Source: an uncultured Bacillaceae bacterium (GTDB lineage: Bacteria > Bacillota > Bacilli > Bacillales > Pradoshiaceae). From it: DNA of 19,791 nt. Both the position numbers and the translations under genes were made by a program. Below, piece after piece: positions 12,686 through 19,791 of this stretch. The stretch is taken from contig CAJGCH010000024.1 in the NCBI GenBank assembly GCA_904501845.1, positions 1 through 19,791 on the forward strand, in the 5' to 3' direction. The notes beneath the pieces are model-generated. The model did not search any database, had not been told where the DNA came from, and saw nothing but the letters and a program-made list of their open reading frames with translations. Each line of letters opens with the position of its first letter. The first letter of the stretch is position 1.

Positions 12686-14434
12686 GTGGGCAGTATTAAA
12701 CGGTATATGAAGTTTGTAAAACCTTATAAATGGCAAATCATTATTACGATTCTGATTGGAATCGTGAAATTCTCCATACCGTTGCTTACCCCGGCATTGC
12801 TTGGTTATATCATTGATGATGTCATTGGAGCGAATGGCCTTACAAGGGATGAGCAGCTAAGTAAGCTGTTTATGCTGATGGGATTGATGTTCTTTATCTT
12901 TGTGGTTGTCCGTCCCCCTGTCGAATATTATCGGCAATATTATGCGCAATGGACAGCGTCTAAGATTTTGTTCGATATTCGCGACAAGATGTATGGCCAT
13001 ATACAGAAGCTGAGCTTTAAGTATTATTCTAATGCTAAGGGCGGAGAAATCATATCCCGGGTAATCAATGATGTGGAGGAAACGAAGAATTTCGTCATCA
13101 CCGGGCTGATGAATGTGTGGCTCGATCTGGTTACCATTCTCATTGCGGTCGGTATTATGATGGCTTTAGATGTTCAGCTGACGCTTGTTTCATTGTTGCT
13201 TTTGCCTCTATATGCATTCTCCATCAAATACTTCTTCGGTAAGCTGAGAAGGCTGACAAGAGACCGTTCCCAAGCCCTTGCAGAGGTTCAAGGATATCTG
13301 CATGAACGTGTGCAAGGCATGTCTGTGATCAAAAGCTTTGCGATTGAGGATCATGAGCAGAAGCAATTCAATAAAGAGAACGGTAATTTTTTAAAGAAAG
13401 CACTGACGCATACGAGCTGGAATGCTAAGTCGTTTGCGGCTGTCAATACCATCACAGATGTTGCACCGCTGATTGTCATTCTTTTTGCCGGCTATCAAGT
13501 CATTTCCGGAGATATGACGCTTGGGACAATGGTTGCTTTTTACGGATACATAGATTTGCTGTATGCACCATTGAGACGATTGATGAATTCATCGACTACA
13601 TTGACCCAGTCACTAGCATCTATGGACCGGGTATTCGAATTCCTCGATGTTCCTTACGATATCGAGGACCGTCCGAATGCGTATGAATGCAAAGACGTGC
13701 AAGGGACAATCAAGTTTGAGAATGTTTCTTTTTCCTATGGGGAAGATGAGAACCTGGCTTTGAAGAATATTAATCTTGAGGTAAAGCGAGGGGAGACCGT
13801 AGCATTGGTCGGAATGAGCGGGGGCGGGAAATCCTCCTTGGTCAGCCTAATCCCGAGGTTTTATGATGTGTCGGAAGGGAGAATCCTGCTAGATGGAATC
13901 GATATCCGTAACTTTAAGGTACGTTCCTTGAGAGACAATATTGGTATGGTCATGCAGGATAGCATTCTTTTCAGTGACTCGGTTCGTGCAAACATTCTGC
14001 TTGGTAAACCCGAGGCAACTGATAAAGAGGTATATGAGGCAGCTAGTGCTGCCAACGCCCATGATTTCATCCTGCAGTTGCCGAGCGGCTATGAGACGAA
14101 AGTGGGAGAAAGAGGCGTCAAGCTCTCGGGCGGTCAGAAGCAGCGGGTCTCGATTGCTCGTGTATTCCTTAAAAATCCGCCAATCCTTGTCCTTGATGAA
14201 GCGACATCAGCTCTTGATCTTGAGAGTGAGCATTTGATTCAAGAGGCTCTGGAGAAGCTATCCAAGGATCGGACGACCTTTATCATTGCCCACCGTTTAT
14301 CCACTATTACTCATGCCGATAAAATTGTCCTAATCGAGCATGGCGAAATTACTGAAATCGGTACCCATCAAGAGCTGATGGACAAGCAGGGCGCTTATTA
14401 TAATCTATTTAAAATCCAGCAGCTGGACAGTTGA
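12686..14434 (+). CDS. ygaD: ABC exporter half-transporter YgaD (MsbA/multidrug type)
   Basis: I favour GTG 12686 (MGSIKRYMKFVKPYKWQ), giving 582 aa, because AGAGGAG lies 8 nt upstream and the family opens this way. ATG 12680 is too close to that site and GTG 12665 precedes it. Residues 1-310 form the six-helix exporter membrane domain and 340-582 the nucleotide-binding domain. The latter has Walker A GMSGGGKS at 376-383, Q-loop Q424, signature LSGGQ at 480-484, Walker B ILVLDEATS from about 500, D-loop SALD and H536 (AHRLST). It should act as a homodimer exporting a hydrophobic compound or lipid; the substrate is unknown. It follows ntdP by 50 bp and ends at a strong terminator. Confidence 0.94.
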   Translation: MGSIKRYMKFVKPYKWQIIITILIGIVKFSIPLLTPALLGYIIDDVIGANGLTRDEQLSKLFMLMGLMFFIFVVVRPPVEYYRQYYAQWTASKILFDIRDKMYGHIQKLSFKYYSNAKGGEIISRVINDVEETKNFVITGLMNVWLDLVTILIAVGIMMALDVQLTLVSLLLLPLYAFSIKYFFGKLRRLTRDRSQALAEVQGYLHERVQGMSVIKSFAIEDHEQKQFNKENGNFLKKALTHTSWNAKSFAAVNTITDVAPLIVILFAGYQVISGDMTLGTMVAFYGYIDLLYAPLRRLMNSSTTLTQSLASMDRVFEFLDVPYDIEDRPNAYECKDVQGTIKFENVSFSYGEDENLALKNINLEVKRGETVALVGMSGGGKSSLVSLIPRFYDVSEGRILLDGIDIRNFKVRSLRDNIGMVMQDSILFSDSVRANILLGKPEATDKEVYEAASAANAHDFILQLPSGYETKVGERGVKLSGGQKQRVSIARVFLKNPPILVLDEATSALDLESEHLIQEALEKLSKDRTTFIIAHRLSTITHADKIVLIEHGEITEIGTHQELMDKQGAYYNLFKIQQLDS

Positions 14435-14442
14435 AGAAGAAG

Positions 14443-14489
14443 CTGAGCCGAAAGCTCCGTTTAAAACGGGCTTTTGGCTCAGTTTTTTT
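14443..14489 (+). terminator. Rho-independent terminator after ygaD
   Basis: CTGAGCCGAAAGC (14443-14455) pairs with GCTTTTGGCTCAG (14470-14482, one G-U), enclosing a second CCGTTT/AAACGG stem, then seven T residues. Confidence 0.9.
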
Positions 14490-14658
14490 GTTGTAGGGGA
14501 TTACCGTGCCTTGCCAAAAAGGTGTAAAAAACTGCATGGAACAGTTGTCTTTGGGAGTGTCAGTTCCGGTTATTGAAGAAGGAAAGAGATGATGGAGCAT
14601 AGAATTTATCTATAGTAGCATTCTTACACTCTTGAAAATAAAAAAGGGGATGTACTTA

Positions 14659-15099
14659 ATGACGCATGTTTTTTCCAAAGTTCAAGACGTACTTGAAATT
14701 TATAAAACAGCCGTTTACGAGAAAGATGTAGAAAAATTCTTATCTATGTATGCTCCTGAAATGCATATTTATGATTGCTGGGGAAAATGGGAGGTTAAGG
14801 ATCTTTTTTCATGGAAGAAAAATGTGGCAGAGTGGTTTAATGGATTGAACGAAGATGGTGTATTACTTAAAGTTGATTTTCGTGACCTGGTAGTTGAGGA
14901 GGATGCAAATCTTGCAATTGTATATTGTACTGTAACATTTACTGCACACAAAGAAGAAGCTGGTGAGCAGCTTCGCCAAATGACTAACCGATTCACATAT
15001 GGTTTAAAGAAGGTGAATGAATCATGGTTTATCGCTCATGAACATTCATCATTACCTATAAATATCGAAACTGGTAAAGGTATTTTTAACATGAAATAA
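14659..15099 (+). CDS. SnoaL / NTF2-like fold protein
   Basis: ATG 14659 follows AAGGGG by 9 nt; the in-frame TTG 14632 and ATG 14650 are badly placed for that site. The 146-aa product opens MTHVFSKVQDVLEIYKTAVY. It shows the SnoaL/DUF4440 pattern: N-terminal helices (VLEIYKTAVYEKDVEKFLSM), YAPEMHIYDCWGKWEV, then alternating beta strands LAIVYCTVTFTA, LRQMTNRFTYGLKKV and WFIAHEHSSLPI. The cone-shaped fold hosts small-molecule binding or isomerase-type activity in some members, but no function can be given here. It sits where B. subtilis has gsaB (hemL2). Its codons look more AT-rich than those of ygaD, which may mean later acquisition. Confidence 0.82.
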   Translation: MTHVFSKVQDVLEIYKTAVYEKDVEKFLSMYAPEMHIYDCWGKWEVKDLFSWKKNVAEWFNGLNEDGVLLKVDFRDLVVEEDANLAIVYCTVTFTAHKEEAGEQLRQMTNRFTYGLKKVNESWFIAHEHSSLPINIETGKGIFNMK

Positions 15100-15122
15100 C
15101 AGCAGCAATAATCTAATAAAAA

Positions 15123-15160
15123 ACAGGCGAAAAACCAAATCGGTTTTTCGCCTTCTGTTT
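15123..15160. terminator. Bidirectional terminator between the SnoaL-like gene and ygaE
   Basis: AGGCGAAAAACC (15125-15136) pairs with GGTTTTTCGCCT (15142-15153), 5-nt loop, with T-rich sequence on the plus side and A-rich sequence on the other. Confidence 0.8.
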
Positions 15161-15177
15161 TGAGCGGTCAATTGCTC

Positions 15178-16260
15178 TTATGCGTTATCATCATCCGGTA
15201 ATTGTACGGATTTGTTTTCTTTCTTATGGTAGGAGTGAAAGCTGTTGACGAGCATTTCGAGATGCTCCAGATAGTCTCCATATTCCAGGATGGATGAGAT
15301 TAAGGTAACCATATGATAGTATACAGGCGTCTCGTCAGTCGCATTAATACGAAAGCCTCTGACAACCTCGATTAATTGCTGCTTATTATATTGCTCTTCC
15401 GTTTCAGCATACAAGTATCCAGGTTTGACCTTTTCTGTAAACTTCAAATGAATATGCTCATGCTTTCTCATCAAGATGTCAAGCTGTTCCTGAACCTCAA
15501 GCTGGAAGTCTGCTGGCATTTGGTGGAACTCCACCTCAAAGCGGTGAAGCCTCTTCAGGATATCGAGCGCACGGCGATTTGTCGCAATCATATATCGGTA
15601 CAGGACGAGCTTTCGAGCTTTGGGAATATTGTTTTTCTTGAAATATTGCCGTTCCTCTTGATACATATCATAAAGACGGTCGGTTTTATTTAAATTTTCC
15701 TTCAGACGTTTAATGTCTTTCTTTAAGTGAACATGCTCAGTCGTGCTGCGTGAGCCAATCCGAATCCAGCGCAGGATTTCATCAGTCGTATGATTGATTC
15801 GAGTGAACAGCTTTGTTTCATATTTAGGGGGAAGGAAAATCAAGTTCACTAGGAAGGCTGAGAGAATCCCGACTAGAATGGCAAATACTCTCCAGAAAGC
15901 GAATGTCGTAAAATCCCCCTCAGGCTGTTCCATAATTAAGATCAGCGTCACTAAAGAAATCGTCAATTGGGTTTCATTTTTCAATTTCAGGTTAATAACG
16001 ATGGTGATAATCGCTGCAAGACCGAGTAATAAAGGTTCATTACCGAAAAACAGCACAAATGTTATGGCTACCAAGAAACCAATGATATTAGCTTGTATTT
16101 GATCAATCAATGTTACATAGGAGCGGTATATTGTGGGCTGTACAGCAAATACCGCAGAAATGGCTGCCAGTGTAGGGGATGGAATCCCAAGCAGCATCGC
16201 TACATATATGGATATGACTATGGCTATTCCCGTCTTAAAGACTCGGGCACCAACCTTCAT
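15178..16260 (-). CDS. ygaE: YgaE-like aromatic acid exporter family membrane protein (FUSC/DUF939)
   Basis: ATG 16260 follows GGAAGAGG, giving 360 aa that open MKVGARVFKTGIAIVISIYV; an in-frame ATG at 16317 has no site and lies at the predicted transcript start. About residues 8-150 contain five to six membrane segments, including AMLLGIPSPTLAAISAVFAV with the family's PS.T.AAI.A.F..QPT block. The remaining 210 residues form a soluble, charged helical domain that should lie in the cytoplasm. The family is annotated as aromatic acid exporters by similarity to AaeB/FusC; the substrate is not known. Orientation and neighbourhood match B. subtilis ygaE. A good sigma-A promoter lies upstream. Confidence 0.86.
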   Translation of the reverse strand: MKVGARVFKTGIAIVISIYVAMLLGIPSPTLAAISAVFAVQPTIYRSYVTLIDQIQANIIGFLVAITFVLFFGNEPLLLGLAAIITIVINLKLKNETQLTISLVTLILIMEQPEGDFTTFAFWRVFAILVGILSAFLVNLIFLPPKYETKLFTRINHTTDEILRWIRIGSRSTTEHVHLKKDIKRLKENLNKTDRLYDMYQEERQYFKKNNIPKARKLVLYRYMIATNRRALDILKRLHRFEVEFHQMPADFQLEVQEQLDILMRKHEHIHLKFTEKVKPGYLYAETEEQYNKQQLIEVVRGFRINATDETPVYYHMVTLISSILEYGDYLEHLEMLVNSFHSYHKKENKSVQLPDDDNA

Positions 16261-16320
16261 AATTCTACCTCTTCCTTTATCTAAAGTTGAACAAATCGTT
16301 TGTCTATTTTTACTCAATGT

Positions 16321-16349
16321 ACTATACAGGGTTTTGATTGGATGTTCAA
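16321..16349 (-). promoter_or_regulatory. Sigma-A promoter for ygaE
   Basis: On the minus strand TTGAAC (16349-16344), a 17-nt spacer and TATAGT (16326-16321) are seen, with 4-5 of 6 matches each. The start is near 16314. The leader contains the small dyad ACAAA-CGA-TTTGT at about 16288-16300. Confidence 0.65.
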
Positions 16350-16440
16350 GCCATACTTCTAATTTGACATATATATAATATATTTTCCCTAAGTCTTTTC
16401 AAGAATGCATAAATACCCATTTTTTGCTGCTTTAAAACTA

Positions 16441-16464
16441 AAAAAGACAGGTTAAACCTGTCTT
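16441..16464 (-). terminator. Rho-independent terminator of the glutamate synthase gene
   Basis: AAGACAGGT (16444-16452) pairs with ACCTGTCTT (16456-16464), 3-nt loop; on the minus strand it is followed by T residues. A further imperfect stem lies at 16473-16485 with 16499-16512, between it and the stop codon. Confidence 0.82.
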
Positions 16465-16522
16465 GGTGATAAGAAGAAAGCTCTCCATTTAAGTAATAGA
16501 GAGCTTTTCTTCAATGACTCTA

Positions 16523-19500
16523 TTATTCTGTTGAAACAGACGGGTCTGCATGCTCCTTCACAGGAACGACCTGGATAAAGTTTTTGCTAGGGTTCTCTAG
16601 CAGAAGAGCGAGCTCCATAGCTTCGTTTGTTTGGCCGTTAGAGCGGAGGACGCTAATGTAGCTAGTGAGCAACTCAGACACGTCCTTAATGCCTGTTTCA
16701 TTCAAACCCTCGATGGATACAAGCGCACCCTTGGCAATCCTGCGCTGAATAGCGTCTTTGTCCAAACCTCGCTCTGGCTGATATCGAAGGTAGATAACCC
16801 CTCCTGTCATACCTGCGCAAATCCATGGGCCAGGATCTCCAAGGACAAGTCCGCGTCCATTGGTCATGTATTCAAAGGCAAAGCCTTTAATATTGGCGTT
16901 AACTCCGATATTCCCCTGTTCATTGGAAGGGACATCTGCCTTTAAAGGTCCGCCAATAATCATGTCAGCACCTGAGAGGCGGATTCCTGCGCGTGCGTCT
17001 GCATCTCCTTGGGCGATGAGCAAGCCTTTTTGGGCACCGTAGCCAAATCCTTTGCCGACAGAGCCGTTATAGTATTGTCCATCTTTGCCTTTATCCTTCA
17101 AGATTGCAATCATGCCGCCGAAGGATGTCTTTCCTGTTCCGTCTTGGGCTCCGCCATCAACAATGATGTTAATGCCTTCCGTATTGTAAGCACCGAGTCC
17201 GTTTCCTGGGATGGAGCCCTTATAGGTTAAGTTTACTGGGTCAAGCTTTCTGTAAGAGCCATCTAAGCGGCCGCGTACGCGGTGACAGGAAACGCGGCTT
17301 CCAAGCACACGCTGAATAGCATTGACATTCTGGAAGTCACGGGATTGGAATAGATCATTGACGCTTGAATCAAGATATTCCGCCCCAACCGCAGCCATTT
17401 GAACCATCAGTTCTTTCTCTGATAATGATGATTCCATCTTCGAAATTTGACCAAGCTCTAATGTCTTAAGTAAATAGGTTAAGTCGAGCATGTCTTTGCC
17501 CTTTGTTTGCTCTAGCAGTTCAGAACGGCCGACTGCTTCTTGGAGATTAGTGATTCCAAGCTGGGCAGCTAATGCTTTTAGCTCATTGCCAAAAGCGGTG
17601 AACAGATTAATAACGCCTTGGACAGCTAAGTCATATTGCCTTGGTACGAAACGGCGCAAGCCATGTTCTTTTGCTTGAGCTTCCGAATCGATTTGTGTGG
17701 CGATGCCGACATGGCATGTATCAAGGTGACAGCCGCGGCAAGTCGTACATCCAATGGCAATCATCGATAATGTGCCAAAACCGACACGGTTAGCACCAAG
17801 CAGCATTACCTTCAGGATATCCTTCGCACTTTTGAGCCCTCCATCAGCCCAAAGCTCAACATCCTGTCTTAATCCGGCTTCTAGGAGAGCGTTATGAGCT
17901 GATTTAACTCCGATTTCAACGGGAAGACCAACATTTTGCAGTGCGTGAATGCGGGCGGCCCCTGTACCTCCGTCAAAACCGCTCAAAGTGATAATATCGG
18001 CTCCGGCTTTAGCGATACCGACGGCAATTGTCCCGATATTCGGTACGACAGGCACTTTCACGGCAACCTTTGCCTGGTCATTAGCTGTTTTGAGCTCATG
18101 AATCATCTGCGCCAAGTCTTCAATTGAATAAATATCATGGTTATTCGAAGGTGAAATTAAATCCGAGCCAATGGTCGCGTTACGAGCTTCGGCAATCTTT
18201 GCGGTAACTTTGGACCCTGGCAAATGTCCGCCTTCTCCCGGTTTCGCTCCTTGGCCGATTTTGATTTCAAGCAAATTGGAGGAATTCAATAGCTCAGCAT
18301 TGACCCCGAAACGTCCTGAAGCGATCTGCTGTCCGCGTGTTCTAGGGTATTTGCCCAGCATATCTTTGATCTCGCCGCCCTCGCCATTCATGCTTACCAT
18401 GTTCAGGCGATCTGCCCCCTCTGCATAAGCGCGGAATGCTGTTTCATTCTGAGAACCGAAAGACATGGATGCAATGACGAAAGGCAGGCTGTGCTCGCCG
18501 ACATCGAGATTGACTGATTCCGGATTGACTGTTTTTTCAGCCTGTTTAAAGTCCGTTAAATGGCGGATGGTTGTTGGATTCTGTTCTTCTTGTTCGGAGA
18601 TTTTCTCTCCGTAGGCTTTGTAATCACCACTCGATGCCACATCACCAATTGCTTTCCAGATACGCGGGAAGAGATGGAAGGTCTTGCCGATCCGCTCTTT
18701 TTCATTTGCATAATCCTCGAAGCGCTGCTTGGCATCTTCCTTCATCGCTTCAAAATTGTACTTCAGTTCTTTAGAGCCGAAGAAGTTTACGATGTTTAAG
18801 GTCTCGGCAATCTCTTCATGGAGCCCAATGCTTGAGAACAATCGGCCATAACCGCGAAGCTCATGGATGCCCAGTGTAGAGATAACTTTCTCCAGGCCTT
18901 TTGATAAAGATTTATAAAGGTTCGTGACAGGCTTTGCCGTTTCATCAGCGACTGTTCGGAACATATAGTAAGGGTTAATCAGATTAGCGCCCAAACCGTA
19001 TGCAACGATAATGTCATGCAAATTGCGAATGGCTGCTGATCGCAGAGCAATGGAACAATCACGGCGTTTTCCGCTGCTTACAAGAGCTTGATCGACAGCC
19101 GATACGACAAGATGCGGGTCAATCCATAAGTGGCCGCTTCTATGGGCCAGCTCATCATCCAAACAAATAATGGATGCGCCATTATCGATTGCATGGATAG
19201 CTTCTTTGCTTATGCGCTCTAGGGCATGGGCGATGGTTTCCTCCTCGCTGAGTGTTATGGAGATGGTATGCCATTTGCCTTGGCCGTCAAATATCTGGTA
19301 AATCTGTTCGAAAGATGGCTGGCCTATTTCTTGTGCGCAGTCCTGCCCAGGTTTACCTTCAAGCAAAAGCGGGGTAAGAAGCTCAATGATTGGCCCTGTC
19401 TTCTCCTCAATTGTGAACAAGGAAGGGCGTTTGCCGATAACTGTTCTTGTGGAGAAATGCTCCATCTCACGGTCCCTGTCAATCGCAGGGTTAGTAACGA

Positions 19501-19791
19501 CAGCCACGCTTTCCTTAATGAAGTCAGCGATATTCTGCCGTCCGGGATTTAGCGCAGCTAGCGGTGCATCATGGCCAAGGGACCGAATAGGCTCTGCACC
19601 CTTTTCAGCCATTTGCTCGATGAATTGGATGTGGTCTCGCTCCCATCCAAATGCCTTGTATTGCCCGTTTTGGATTTTGTATTCCTCTTGATTGACGATA
19701 ACCTTTTTCGCCGCTGGAGGCAGCAGGCGTAAACGTGCATCCTTAAAGGAAAGCCGCTTGGAGAATCGTTCGAACACTTCTTCTTGATATT
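16523..19791 (-). CDS. gltB: Glutamate synthase large subunit, C-terminal ~1,088 residues (5' end outside window)
   Basis: The frame stays open through the right edge; GTG 19777 is an internal codon. The enzyme transfers the amide nitrogen of glutamine to 2-oxoglutarate. The N-terminal glutaminase domain with its catalytic Cys lies outside. Visible are the central domain (PIRSLGHDAPLAALNPGRQN, then VTNPAIDRDREMEHFSTRT) and the FMN-binding barrel with GQGAKPGEGGHLPGSKV, ISPSNNHDIYSIEDLA and SGFDGGTGAARIHALQNVG. The 3Fe-4S motif CTTCRGCHLDTC (C-x5-C-x4-C) is encoded near 17712-17752. The C-terminal GXGXG beta-helix (GSVGKGFGYGAQKGLLIAQG and ARAGIRLSGADMIIGG) is divergent from the textbook form. 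No small-subunit gltD gene lies downstream; ygaE follows after a terminator. B. subtilis calls the large subunit gltA. Confidence 0.92.
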   Translation of the reverse strand, partial: YQEEVFERFSKRLSFKDARLRLLPPAAKKVIVNQEEYKIQNGQYKAFGWERDHIQFIEQMAEKGAEPIRSLGHDAPLAALNPGRQNIADFIKESVAVVTNPAIDRDREMEHFSTRTVIGKRPSLFTIEEKTGPIIELLTPLLLEGKPGQDCAQEIGQPSFEQIYQIFDGQGKWHTISITLSEEETIAHALERISKEAIHAIDNGASIICLDDELAHRSGHLWIDPHLVVSAVDQALVSSGKRRDCSIALRSAAIRNLHDIIVAYGLGANLINPYYMFRTVADETAKPVTNLYKSLSKGLEKVISTLGIHELRGYGRLFSSIGLHEEIAETLNIVNFFGSKELKYNFEAMKEDAKQRFEDYANEKERIGKTFHLFPRIWKAIGDVASSGDYKAYGEKISEQEEQNPTTIRHLTDFKQAEKTVNPESVNLDVGEHSLPFVIASMSFGSQNETAFRAYAEGADRLNMVSMNGEGGEIKDMLGKYPRTRGQQIASGRFGVNAELLNSSNLLEIKIGQGAKPGEGGHLPGSKVTAKIAEARNATIGSDLISPSNNHDIYSIEDLAQMIHELKTANDQAKVAVKVPVVPNIGTIAVGIAKAGADIITLSGFDGGTGAARIHALQNVGLPVEIGVKSAHNALLEAGLRQDVELWADGGLKSAKDILKVMLLGANRVGFGTLSMIAIGCTTCRGCHLDTCHVGIATQIDSEAQAKEHGLRRFVPRQYDLAVQGVINLFTAFGNELKALAAQLGITNLQEAVGRSELLEQTKGKDMLDLTYLLKTLELGQISKMESSLSEKELMVQMAAVGAEYLDSSVNDLFQSRDFQNVNAIQRVLGSRVSCHRVRGRLDGSYRKLDPVNLTYKGSIPGNGLGAYNTEGINIIVDGGAQDGTGKTSFGGMIAILKDKGKDGQYYNGSVGKGFGYGAQKGLLIAQGDADARAGIRLSGADMIIGGPLKADVPSNEQGNIGVNANIKGFAFEYMTNGRGLVLGDPGPWICAGMTGGVIYLRYQPERGLDKDAIQRRIAKGALVSIEGLNETGIKDVSELLTSYISVLRSNGQTNEAMELALLLENPSKNFIQVVPVKEHADPSVSTE

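Noticed and set aside
15376..16102. Plus-strand frames opposite ygaE
   Set aside because: They are antisense to a well-supported membrane protein gene and lack starts with ribosome sites.
16360..16395. TTGACA followed by an AT-rich run on the plus strand
   Set aside because: No -10 hexamer lies at 16-18 nt and there is no plus-strand gene downstream, so it is probably chance in AT-rich DNA.
16631..19691. Many plus-strand frames opposite the glutamate synthase gene
   Set aside because: They are expected from the long, GC-richer coding strand; none shows a domain or a ribosome site.

Overview
The window comes from a spore-forming member of the Bacillaceae. From mid-window to the right, gene content and order follow the Bacillus subtilis yfhD-ygaE segment: yfhD, yfhE, recX, yfhH, sspK, yfhP, mutY, yfhS, sspE, ygaB, ntdP (ygaC), ygaD, ygaE. 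Two small acid-soluble spore protein genes (sspK, sspE), AGGAGG-type ribosome binding sites, rho-independent terminators after most genes and GTG starts on several genes fit this placement. I saw no rRNA, tRNA, insertion sequence, phage gene or CRISPR array.

Layout. 1-269: the end of a HAD-family phosphatase. 311-1335: a divergent pair of likely stress genes, a DUF948 membrane protein (-) and a YflT-domain protein (+), each behind a sigma-B-like promoter. 1440-1997: a small P-loop kinase-like protein with its own promoter. 1998-2502: a long gene-poor interval containing a near-consensus sigma-A promoter and a terminator on the minus strand, which together predict an unannotated RNA of about 276 nt. 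2503-5830: a ferritin-like protein, a zinc alcohol dehydrogenase and a convergent ABC-F ATPase (yfmM-like). 6027-6548: a lipoprotein.

6599-12635 is the compact conserved block. It holds spore-associated small genes (yfhD, yfhE, sspK, yfhS, sspE), DNA maintenance genes (recX, mutY), a membrane metal-hydrolase-like protein (yfhP), ygaB and the nucleotide phosphatase ntdP. As I recall the B. subtilis order, several genes are missing: yfhF, the yfhI-yfhO group and fabL. 12686-16260 holds the ABC exporter ygaD, a SnoaL/NTF2-fold protein in the place of B. subtilis gsaB, and the membrane protein ygaE. 16523 to the right edge is the C-terminal two-thirds of a glutamate synthase large subunit (-), with no small-subunit gene beside it in the window.

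Most of the window is ordinary housekeeping and sporulation sequence. The best candidate for something undescribed is the 2033-2427 interval: a minus-strand RNA with duplicated complementary segments that allow alternative folds, a palindromic -10 that could also fire the other way, and a plus-strand terminator just upstream of the ferritin-like gene. All RNA, promoter and operator calls were made by eye.
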